Shown: piece after piece, positions 53,204-60,607 of the stretch
How positions within the stretch are numbered: the first letter of the stretch is position 1
Layout of the letters: every line of letters begins with the position of its first letter
Assembly: GCA_046704385.1 (NCBI GenBank)
Contig: JBJKSB010000079.1
Span: 1-64,000, forward strand
DNA: 64,000 bases
DNA from: GH45 sp046704385
GTDB taxonomy: Bacteria; Bacteroidota; Bacteroidia; Bacteroidales; SZUA-534
Direction: 5' to 3'
Notes under the pieces: generated by a model
The model's database searches: none
What the model was told of the DNA's origin: nothing
Seen by the model: only the letters and a program-made list of their open reading frames with translations
Position numbers and translations under genes: made by a program

Positions 53204-53962
53204 TTAATTAAAACTCCCATTCAGAAAATTCTTTGTGATTTCATTTTTAGGATGATTAAAAAACTCATCTGATGGACCTTGTTCAATAATTTCACCTAAA
53301 TACATAAAAATCACATAATCGGCCATACGTTTGGCCTGGCGAAGGGTATGCGTCACCCAAACCACGGTGAAACTGTCTTTAAGTTCCATAAACTTTTTCT
53401 CAATTACCTGGCTCGAAATAGGATCGAGTGCTGAAGTTGGTTCATCGGCCAGAATAAGCTCAGGATCGACAGCCAGGCCACGTGCCAGGCAAAGTCGCTG
53501 TTGCTGACCAATGGAAAGACTGGTTGCCGGGGCTTTAAGCCGGTCTTTTACCTCATCCCAAAGATTTACCAGTTTCAGGTAGTATTCCACCCTGAGTTTC
53601 ATTTGTACTTTCTTACGACGCCCACTGATCTTCAATCCATAAGCCACGTTATCAAAAATACTCATGGGCAGAGGTGTCGGGCGTTGTGACATCAAACCCA
53701 TTTTTTTTCGCAAATCGGTAACCTCAGTCCCGTTATTATAAATTCCATGGCCGTTGAGAAGAATATTGCCCGAGATTCTTGTGTCCGGGATCAGATCGGT
53801 CAACCGGTTCATACTTTTTAGCAGGGTAGTTTTTCCACAGCCCGATGAACCGAGGATAACCGTGATTTTTCGGTTGGGAATTTTACAATTAATATCCTTT
53901 AAGATATGTTGTTTACCAATCCTCAGATTCAAATCCTTTATTTCAATTTTTGATGTTTCCAT
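53204..53962 (-). CDS. pstB: Phosphate ABC transporter ATPase
   Basis: A 252-residue ATPase that drives high-affinity phosphate uptake. Walker A is GSSGCGKT (38-45). The Walker B region ELILADEPTSALDP follows the signature LSIGQQQR, where the usual PstB has LSGGQQQR. The start at 53962 (METSKIEIKDL) is chosen; the open frame runs to 54022 but would overlap pstA by 55 bp. It is 4 bp after the pstA stop. PhoU, normally next to pstB, is absent. Confidence 0.95.
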   Translation of the reverse strand: METSKIEIKDLNLRIGKQHILKDINCKIPNRKITVILGSSGCGKTTLLKSMNRLTDLIPDTRISGNILLNGHGIYNNGTEVTDLRKKMGLMSQRPTPLPMSIFDNVAYGLKISGRRKKVQMKLRVEYYLKLVNLWDEVKDRLKAPATSLSIGQQQRLCLARGLAVDPELILADEPTSALDPISSQVIEKKFMELKDSFTVVWVTHTLRQAKRMADYVIFMYLGEIIEQGPSDEFFNHPKNEITKNFLNGSFN

Positions 53963-53966
53963 GATG

Positions 53967-54836
53967 TTAAAAATTAATACTTCTGTTTTTATATTTCCGT
54001 AAGGTCGTTCTGCTAACCACACTGATTAATAAAATAATAATTGTTAAGATTGCTGCTGCCGCATAAGCCCGGTTCTGTACTTCGGGTATGGGTGACGACA
54101 GCTGGAAGAAAATTGCCAAAGGTAATGTAGCCGCCGGTTGAGTGACAGAGGTAGGAATGTTGTCAGTAAAACCTGCTGTAAATAAAACGGCGGCCACATC
54201 TCCAAATGCCCGTCCAAAGGATAACAGAACAGCTGTTACAATACCCGGTATGCATTGTTTTAGAAATATACGATACGACAATTCATATCGGGTTGAACCC
54301 AGAGACAGACCTGCCTCGAATAGCGAATGAGGAACCGTTTTCAATACTTCGTCCATTCCACGTATCATGATGGGCATAATAAACAGGGCGACAGTAATAA
54401 TTCCGGCCAGTAGTGAAGCTTTTATCCCCAAATAAATCATGATGCCAAATGCAAATGCCCCGTAAACCACGGAGGGTATTCCCCAAAGTACATCAATAAA
54501 AAGCCGGAAAAGATCCTGCAGTTTTTTATTTTTTTGCAGATGTATGTTCAGGAATAGGGCCGAAGGTAAACTAACGATAAACGCCAGTGTAGTCGATCCT
54601 GCCCCAAGGTACAATGAACCGACAATGGCGTTTAAAATACCTCCTTCACCCCCAAAATAATAACCCCCGCGGGGTGTCTGCGAAACTATCTCCCAGGTCA
54701 ACGACGGAAATCCCTTTTTCAGAATAGTAAATACCAGGAGTGCCATGGCAAAAACAATTATCGCAATGCAAATACGCATTATGGTTTTAAATAACCGCTC
54801 CTCGGCCTTCCGCCCTATTAAACGCAGATTGAACAT
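53967..54836 (-). CDS. pstA: Phosphate ABC transporter permease PstA
   Basis: A 289-residue permease with six hydrophobic helices and a BPD_transp_1 fold. The coupling (EAA) loop FEAGLSLGSTRYELSYRI is at about residues 175-192. The ending ARSTTLRKYKNRSINF-like tail is basic. It lies between pstC (5 bp upstream) and pstB (4 bp downstream), a compact operon. Substrate is inferred from the pst context. Confidence 0.92.
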   Translation of the reverse strand: MFNLRLIGRKAEERLFKTIMRICIAIIVFAMALLVFTILKKGFPSLTWEIVSQTPRGGYYFGGEGGILNAIVGSLYLGAGSTTLAFIVSLPSALFLNIHLQKNKKLQDLFRLFIDVLWGIPSVVYGAFAFGIMIYLGIKASLLAGIITVALFIMPIMIRGMDEVLKTVPHSLFEAGLSLGSTRYELSYRIFLKQCIPGIVTAVLLSFGRAFGDVAAVLFTAGFTDNIPTSVTQPAATLPLAIFFQLSSPIPEVQNRAYAAAAILTIIILLISVVSRTTLRKYKNRSINF

Positions 54837-54841
54837 AAGCT

Positions 54842-55738
54842 TTAATTTTCGATCCGATGAATCGTAATCCGTGCAAACAAATTGAAAATGAATATGGTGA
54901 CAAACAAAATGAGAGCGGCAAACATGAGGGCTGAGTCGTACAAAGGTATCGACATCATTTCGCCATAATTATTGGCAATTAAGGCAGGCAGCGGATAAGA
55001 AGCCGAAAACAGGCCGCTGGGAATTTTGATGACATTTCCGGCAACCATTAACACCGCAATGGTTTCACCAAAAGCCCGTGCAATACCTAAACCGAAAGCC
55101 GAAATTATCCCTGGTTTGGCCTTTCGAACCACAATATGTTTGATTACCTGCCATCGTGTGGCCCCCATGGATAATCCGGCTTCGGTTAGTGCAAATGGAA
55201 CGGTGTTGAAAATCTCGATCAAAATATTCAAAATAAAAGGTATAATCATTAAAGCCAGCACAATGGCTCCGGTTATCAGGGTATAACCCGTAGTTTGCAC
55301 CCCGAATAAAGGAGCCAACCTCTTTGCAATAAAGGGTACCACAATTAAAATACCCCAAACTCCGTAAACTACGGATGGTATTCCGGCAAGAATATCGGTT
55401 ACCGGAAACATAAACCGGGCAAACCATGGTCGGGCATACTGGGTTAAAAAAATGGCCACGAAAAAACACACCGGAGCCGCCATTATTACTGCCAGAATGG
55501 TAATTTCAACAGAACTTAATATAAAAGGTAAAAAACCAAATTTACCCTTTAAAGGCTCCCAAGCTGACGAAAACAATAATTCCCATAAATGATTGTCGCC
55601 TTTTAATAACAAGGATGATTTGGCATACAGACTTACAAAAACAATAACCGGGGTAATTATGACCAAAAAAATGGCATTACCCATTATAATGGTATTCAAC
55701 CTGTCAATTACATTCCGGCGTTTCGTAAGTGTTGTCAT
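54842..55738 (-). CDS. pstC: Phosphate ABC transporter permease PstC
   Basis: A 298-residue permease, six helices, with the coupling loop TEAGLSMGATRWQVIKHI at about 186-203. The first ~20 residues before helix 1 are basic and polar, as in PstC. It begins the pstC-pstA-pstB segment. pstS ends 372 bp upstream, an unusually wide gap for this operon. Confidence 0.92.
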   Translation of the reverse strand: MTTLTKRRNVIDRLNTIIMGNAIFLVIITPVIVFVSLYAKSSLLLKGDNHLWELLFSSAWEPLKGKFGFLPFILSSVEITILAVIMAAPVCFFVAIFLTQYARPWFARFMFPVTDILAGIPSVVYGVWGILIVVPFIAKRLAPLFGVQTTGYTLITGAIVLALMIIPFILNILIEIFNTVPFALTEAGLSMGATRWQVIKHIVVRKAKPGIISAFGLGIARAFGETIAVLMVAGNVIKIPSGLFSASYPLPALIANNYGEMMSIPLYDSALMFAALILFVTIFIFNLFARITIHRIEN

Positions 55739-56110
55739 AAATTTAGTGGAGGTGTTTGTTTTTATTCATTTTTTATACAATAAACTTCGCCTATTCTTCA
55801 ATTCTAGTTTTCACTCTCCGTTTAGTCTCAAGCTAGAGCAGCTCTTGCGGGAGATTAATTCCTCTCTGTCTCTCGGATCTACCTGTCGACCTGTCCAAGT
55901 AGAGGAAATCCGCCAACAAAGAACAGAAGGGTAAGTATTATTTATTTAATCACCCTTTTGGCTGTAGCCATTTTATTCACATTTATAATCATTATTAATG
56001 TGTTCATGAACTTCGTTTCCCTCAGAGAGGGAAAAAAGCTTAATTACAAGGCCTTAATCATTTTTGAACATTCTTTATGAATTAAAAAAATCCAGCTTGA
56101 AAATTACGAT
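55739..56110. other. Gap between pstS and pstC
   Basis: 372 bp without a credible ORF. It has a short stem-loop TTTCCCT (56016-56022) / AGGGAAA (56028-56034), 77 bp past the pstS stop, that could protect the pstS message. The C-rich part at 55850-55930 has CCTCT/AGAGG ends. A plus-strand frame (55593-55934) crosses it but has no family signature. Confidence 0.4.
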
Positions 56111-57124
56111 TCATTTGAATTCATTATTAATTCTTTCCAGCTGGCCTCGAATCACCTCTTCAGGTAGATTCACATATCCAGACATTGAAACGTACTCCTG
56201 CCCCTGGTGTAGTACAAAATCTAAAAAAGCCTGAACCACCATATTTGTGGGTTTCCCTTTCGAAACCAAATAAAGATTACGTGCCGGAGGCGAAGGATAT
56301 CTACCATTCTGAATGGCTTTTACCACCTCACTTAGTGAGCCATAAAAATTTTCTTCCTCATCAATTATGCGATTCCCGTTTAAATCGATAGGTATAGCAC
56401 AAATACCTGTATTGCATTGGTTTGTCTTCAAATTATACAGAAATACCAGGTTGTTGTACCCCACCCCCAATGGATCTTTTTGTACGGCATCGGCCATGCC
56501 AGGATCGCCAAACACTCCTGTTCCCTGTAAATTTTCCTGTTCTGAATTCAAAAAGACGGCCCAGGTTGCAGCTGCTCCGCAAGCATCTGAGCGGGTATAA
56601 ATATTTATATGTGTGTTCGAATTAATATTTAAAAATTCGTTCCAATCCGTCTTGCCCAGAATAAAAACCTCGGTAAACTGTTCCTGCGTAAGACCCCTGG
56701 CCATTATGGTTTTATACTCAGGGTTGGATGTGTTTAGCGTGGGAAAAACAGCATCCTGTGCCACGGCAATTTCCAGGGCTCCTTTTTCAGTTTCCATTGG
56801 ATTAACTTCCCGCGAAAACATAGCTAAATCCACCATCCCGGAAAGGACATCAGTCATTCCTTTGCCTGCCCCACCGGCACTTACATCAATCTGAACCTTG
56901 GGATGTAGTTTTTTAAATTCCTCAGCCCATTTCACCGTTAAAGGATAAAGGGCAAAAGCACCCGAAATACTGATGGTACCCCGGATGCTATCTGCCCCTG
57001 TTTGGTTTGGTTTGTTGACATGTGAACAGGAAGTAAATGGAAAATAAAGGTTAAGGCCTTCCATAAAAACAAGTAGCACCAATAACCCGAAAATAATGAG
57101 TATGAGTTTAATCTTTGGTTTCAT
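56111..57124 (-). CDS. pstS: Phosphate-binding protein PstS
   Basis: A 337-residue periplasmic solute-binding protein. A hydrophobic segment at about 7-27 is a signal or membrane anchor. The PstS text ISGAFALYPLTVKWAEEF is at about 53-70, then SAGGAGKGMTDVLSGMVDLAMFSR near 82-105, and RSDACGAAATWAVFL near 178-192. These loops carry the phosphate contacts. A region holding IDLNGNRIIDEEENF looks like a metal-binding loop (EF-hand-like). First gene of the pst group, followed by a wide gap before pstC. Confidence 0.9.
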   Translation of the reverse strand: MKPKIKLILIIFGLLVLLVFMEGLNLYFPFTSCSHVNKPNQTGADSIRGTISISGAFALYPLTVKWAEEFKKLHPKVQIDVSAGGAGKGMTDVLSGMVDLAMFSREVNPMETEKGALEIAVAQDAVFPTLNTSNPEYKTIMARGLTQEQFTEVFILGKTDWNEFLNINSNTHINIYTRSDACGAAATWAVFLNSEQENLQGTGVFGDPGMADAVQKDPLGVGYNNLVFLYNLKTNQCNTGICAIPIDLNGNRIIDEEENFYGSLSEVVKAIQNGRYPSPPARNLYLVSKGKPTNMVVQAFLDFVLHQGQEYVSMSGYVNLPEEVIRGQLERINNEFK

Positions 57125-57150
57125 AATAGTATGATTTTAAGTGAGTCATA

Positions 57151-57158
57151 CAAAAGTA
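57151..57158 (-). promoter_or_regulatory. -7 box candidate for pstS
   Basis: TACTTTTG on the minus strand fits TAnnTTTG exactly, 26 bp upstream of the pstS start. No -33 TTG is seen, which may hint at an activator-dependent promoter. Confidence 0.42.
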
Positions 57159-57279
57159 AGCCTCTACAAACACGGTGAGAACCGAAGAAAAACGTAAATT
57201 ATAAGCTAGGTTTTAAAACGTAGGTATGGAGATAAATGCTGAGTAAGGTAGTGTGTTTTATGGTTAATTTTACTATTTC

Positions 57280-57345
57280 CCGCAAAGGCGCTAAGACGCA
57301 AAGTAAAATTCTAAAAAATATCACTGTGCCCTAGCGACGTTGCGG
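57280..57345. repeat. 66-bp imperfect palindrome upstream of pstS
   Basis: Left arm (57280-57304) opens CCGCAAAGGCGCTAAG; the reverse complement of the right arm (57322-57345) opens CCGCAACGTCGCTAGG. About 17 of 24 positions agree, across a 17-bp AT-rich loop. It lies between pstS and the NarL-type regulator gene. It looks like a worn, mobile-type repeat. Confidence 0.6.
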
Positions 57346-57361
57346 TGAAAATTTTTCTCAG

Positions 57362-58000
57362 CTATATTTCCACAATATTATTTTTGATAGCGTACATTAC
57401 CAGACCGGCGGTATTTTTCGACTGGGTTTTTAACAACAAATTTTCGCGGTGTTTGTCGATGGTGCGCTTGCTTAGAAATAGTTGATCAGCAATTTCCTGG
57501 TTCGACAACCCTTTACAGATATGATACAACACCTCCACTTCTCGTTCGGTGAGATCGTTGCCAGGCTTTTGTCTTTTCTTATTCAGGTTTTTGATGATGG
57601 CTTCAAGAATTTCGGGTGAAAAATAATTATTACCCTCATTTACCTCCTTAATAGCCCTTTTTACATCATCAAACGTTGAATTTTTAAGCAAAAAACCTTT
57701 AGCCCCGGCATCAATCATTTCATAGTAATAATTTTCATTGGCATACATCGAAAGGGCAATAATCTTAATATCAGGGTATTTAGCCAGTATTTTCCGGGTG
57801 GCCTCAATACCTCCCATTTGCGGCATTTCAATATCCATTAAAATGATATCCGGGAAATTTTTGTCAATATCATCCAATAGAACCTGTCCATTTTCAGCCT
57901 CAAAAACTTTTTCAACTTCGGGCATTTTCAACAATAAAAAGGCCAGTCCTTCGCGGAAAAGGTTATGATCGTCAGCCAAATATATTTTTAGTTTGCTCAT
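57362..58000 (-). CDS. NarL/LuxR-type response regulator, copy 2
   Basis: A 212-residue regulator with the receiver Asp56 (LMDIEMP), ALSMY and Lys in LLKNS, and a LuxR helix-turn-helix at ~145-205 (LTEREVEVLYHICKGLSNQ). It is a paralogue of 47322-47972, with shared YYYEM..AGAKGF text. It overlaps the kinase by 4 bp. It lies just upstream of pstS on the same strand, so it may be the phosphate regulator here, but this is inference from position. Confidence 0.94.
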   Translation of the reverse strand: MSKLKIYLADDHNLFREGLAFLLLKMPEVEKVFEAENGQVLLDDIDKNFPDIILMDIEMPQMGGIEATRKILAKYPDIKIIALSMYANENYYYEMIDAGAKGFLLKNSTFDDVKRAIKEVNEGNNYFSPEILEAIIKNLNKKRQKPGNDLTEREVEVLYHICKGLSNQEIADQLFLSKRTIDKHRENLLLKTQSKNTAGLVMYAIKNNIVEI

Positions 58001-58932
58001 AAGCCAATGGAAGCTTTAAACAAAAATCCTTCATCCGGTTCACTATGTATTTCGACCTCACCATTTAAGGATTGCAGGCGCGATTGTATATTGAACAGTC
58101 CCATTCCATTGGCCGCTTTTTCGTTCTTATCAAAACCAATACCATTATCCACGTAAATCAATTCAAGCCTGCCAGAATCCTCAAACAGGGAAATATCCAC
58201 TGCAGTGGCCGAGGCGTATTTCAGCGTATTAGTGAGTAATTCGCAAACCACCCGATAAAGTATCACTTCAATATTGTAATCGAAACGCTTGTTTTTGATA
58301 TTGGAACTGAAGGTTATTTTTATCAGATCGGCACCCACAATATTGTCCTTAAACGATTTGATGGCCTTTTCAAGTCCGTAACTTTCGAGCAGATGCGGAC
58401 TCAGTTTGTTGGAGATTTCTTTAACGCCAATGATAGCCTCGTTTACTGCTTTATCCACCTTATTCACAATTTCACGGTTCGAATCGATAAGCTCTGAAAC
58501 ATTAATAGCAGAGGTAGACATTTTAATAGCCGACAGTATCGGACCCAAACCATCATGGATTTCCCGGGCAAACTCGCGCCGTTCTTTCTCTTCGGTACGA
58601 ATTATAGCGGACAGCACTTTGGCCTCATTTTCCTTTCGAAGTTCATCAATCCTTTTTTGCACGTCGAAAATGCGCCGGATGTATAGTGTTCCAATAAAAA
58701 TAAAGGTCGAAATAATAATGGCAATCCAGCTGCTTAAAAGTGATTCGGTATAGCTGTTTTCATGCAACAGGCGGATGAGTTCAATCAGCCGGCGTACAGC
58801 CATTAATAAAAAGCCCGTTGAAATAAGCACCCACGAAATGTTGTATTTGGTTCTACGGATTAAACTAATCGCAACAAACGAAGCCCCAAACTGCAATACC
58901 ACTGACAATATAAGCGCCAATTTTATTAACAT
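57997..58932 (-). CDS. HisKA_3-type sensor histidine kinase
   Basis: A 311-residue kinase. About three membrane helices fill residues 1-85, with little periplasmic sequence. The dimerisation box EFAREIHDGLGPILSAI holds His126. The HATPase part includes VCELLTNTLKYASATAV and VDNGIGFD, then NGMGLFNIQSR. It is coupled to the LuxR-type regulator by a 4-bp overlap. No extracellular sensor domain is seen, so it may sense through the transporter or the membrane. Confidence 0.92.
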   Translation of the reverse strand: MLIKLALILSVVLQFGASFVAISLIRRTKYNISWVLISTGFLLMAVRRLIELIRLLHENSYTESLLSSWIAIIISTFIFIGTLYIRRIFDVQKRIDELRKENEAKVLSAIIRTEEKERREFAREIHDGLGPILSAIKMSTSAINVSELIDSNREIVNKVDKAVNEAIIGVKEISNKLSPHLLESYGLEKAIKSFKDNIVGADLIKITFSSNIKNKRFDYNIEVILYRVVCELLTNTLKYASATAVDISLFEDSGRLELIYVDNGIGFDKNEKAANGMGLFNIQSRLQSLNGEVEIHSEPDEGFLFKASIGL

Positions 58933-59076
58933 AACACAAATTTACGCTTTTGTGAATGATGTATATACGTTTTTCGGCGTATTATTGAACCTTGTATTTT
59001 ACTACATTTTCGAACCTGGAGATATTTAAAATTTCATAGATTAATCCATATGAAAGATTGTGTACCTCATTACTTT

Positions 59077-59107
59077 GCAGGCACTTCTCAACGGGAGAAA
59101 TGCCTGC
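59077..59107. repeat. Strong stem-loop after the small lipoprotein gene
   Basis: Arms GCAGGCACTTCTC (59077-59089) and GAGAAATGCCTGC (59095-59107) pair at 12 of 13 positions with a 5-nt loop. There is no T tract on either strand. It lies 37 bp past the last gene of the TonB operon, so it may mark the transcript end. Confidence 0.5.
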
Positions 59108-59143
59108 AATGAATAATTTAAATACTTAACTGTAAATCTTTGA

Positions 59144-59602
59144 CTATATTGGAATTGCAACCACTCGCGAATAATGGTATTCAATAATGGCATCTTTATT
59201 ATCGAGGGTATAATGATATTTCAGGGTTAAAGAATCAGTGGAATTCATTTCAATGGAATAAATCATTGTTTCATTCTCAAAAATTCCGGGCGTAAGCTGA
59301 ATACTGTCTTTATCCACAACACTCCAGTCCCCTTCACCAATAGGTTTCAAGTCTGAATCTGAGTTGCCATAGGTATTGTCATTTTTAAACTCCAGTATTG
59401 TATTAACATACTTTTGCTCGTCAGAAACATTTACCAAATCATTTAATATCCACTCACCCATTAATTCCTGAGTAATTTCTTTTACTTCGTTTAAATCCTG
59501 ATTTTTTTGATCCGGTTCCGGAATTGGATCTTCCTGGTTGGTACAATTTACACATAACATACCCAGGGCCATAATGGCCACATAAAATTTTAAGTTTTTC
59601 AT
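59144..59602 (-). CDS. Small lipoprotein, lipocalin-like
   Basis: A 152-residue exported protein with a signal and Cys20 as a probable lipidation site (MLCVNC), although Asn at -1 is unusual. An acidic, proline-rich linker follows, then a beta-strand-rich part: LMGEWILNDLV, ILEFKNDNTYG, GEGDWSVVDKDSIQL. The G-x-W pattern and strand spacing fit the lipocalin-like small-barrel domains common in Bacteroidota; I cannot be more exact. It lies 74 bp after the DUF4249 gene and may be the last gene of that operon. Confidence 0.7.
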   Translation of the reverse strand: MKNLKFYVAIMALGMLCVNCTNQEDPIPEPDQKNQDLNEVKEITQELMGEWILNDLVNVSDEQKYVNTILEFKNDNTYGNSDSDLKPIGEGDWSVVDKDSIQLTPGIFENETMIYSIEMNSTDSLTLKYHYTLDNKDAIIEYHYSRVVAIPI

Positions 59603-59676
59603 ACTAATTTAATTTTGGTTAATTTATTGAGTTTTTCTTAAACTCTGTCTATTTTATTTTGATCAAAATTTCATGT

Positions 59677-60597
59677 TTATTTATTTTCCCAAGGTACGAT
59701 TGCCGAGGCATAGGATACAGCCGAAGCTCCAAAAAATCCCAAGCCCCCATTTGAAATATTGGTGGGCGGATTGGCCGGAGCCGGATGGAACACCCCGGCA
59801 GCGTAATTTAACTGGTTTATTAATGCCTGGTAATAATCGTAGGCCTCTTTGGTAATGGATTGCATCCTAATTGCTACTTCATAACCCGGCCAAAGAAAGT
59901 AATTCGCATTTAACCAGTATCTTTCAATAAATATACCTTCATGAACATTAAGTTCGGCATGCTTTCCATTAATATATTCATCTGAAAAAAGTGAAATCAT
60001 CCATCCTTCACCTCCTCTGGCAACCGTCCATCCTACCCTTTGTCCTAGGCTATCTAAAATAGCATATGCTTCTCTGAAAAGGTAGTAATTTTCCTCATCC
60101 CCCGGATCGTTAAAATTCACCAGTGGAACAAACAGGTTTGCATTTTCTTTGCTTACCCTTTTTCTACCAAACGATATTGAATCAAGAACTGGAACAGGAG
60201 GCATAAATGCTTCAGCTTCATAGACTTTATCATTATATTCTACTCTTAAATAATAGGTTTCACCGGGAATACCCTTTATTTTATCTGTTATATAATAACC
60301 TGTCCAGTCATCTATATATTTTTCATGTACCAATGTATCATTGGGTTGCGAAGTACTGCTGAGAATCACTACAGCGTTTTCTATAAGGTTTCCCTGGGGC
60401 CTGTAATCGGAATATATATCCAAAACGGGCTTATTGAGACTCTCGGAAACAATTATCCGTTGAGGTTCATCAGAATTTATCACCCAACCTTCTATCACAA
60501 TAGTCGGATTATCATTAAAATTGATATTAAAATCATCCTCACAATTTGTGAATAACAGATATATCAATATCAACACTGGGAATACAATTTTATTCAT
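59677..60597 (-). CDS. DUF4249 lipoprotein
   Basis: A 306-residue exported protein. A signal ends at a probable lipidated Cys19 (LLFTNC). The family text is NPTIVIEGWVINSDEPQRIIVSES early on, then IKGIPGETYYLRVEYNDKVYEAEAFMPPVPVLDSISF. DUF4249 proteins are nearly always next to TonB receptors with a carboxypeptidase-like domain, as here (10 bp after the receptor gene). It may be a surface partner of the receptor, in the place a SusD would have, but I know no proven function. Confidence 0.88.
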   Translation of the reverse strand: MNKIVFPVLILIYLLFTNCEDDFNINFNDNPTIVIEGWVINSDEPQRIIVSESLNKPVLDIYSDYRPQGNLIENAVVILSSTSQPNDTLVHEKYIDDWTGYYITDKIKGIPGETYYLRVEYNDKVYEAEAFMPPVPVLDSISFGRKRVSKENANLFVPLVNFNDPGDEENYYLFREAYAILDSLGQRVGWTVARGGEGWMISLFSDEYINGKHAELNVHEGIFIERYWLNANYFLWPGYEVAIRMQSITKEAYDYYQALINQLNYAAGVFHPAPANPPTNISNGGLGFFGASAVSYASAIVPWENK

Positions 60598-60607
60598 AAT
60601 TTATATT

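Noticed and set aside
55593..55934. Plus-strand 113-residue frame across the pstS-pstC gap and pstC start
   Set aside because: It overlaps pstC antisense, has no domain and no promoter, and its composition looks like noise.
58937..58944. TAAATTTG box just before the HisKA_3 kinase gene
   Set aside because: It would place the transcript start at or inside the start codon, so it is probably chance.
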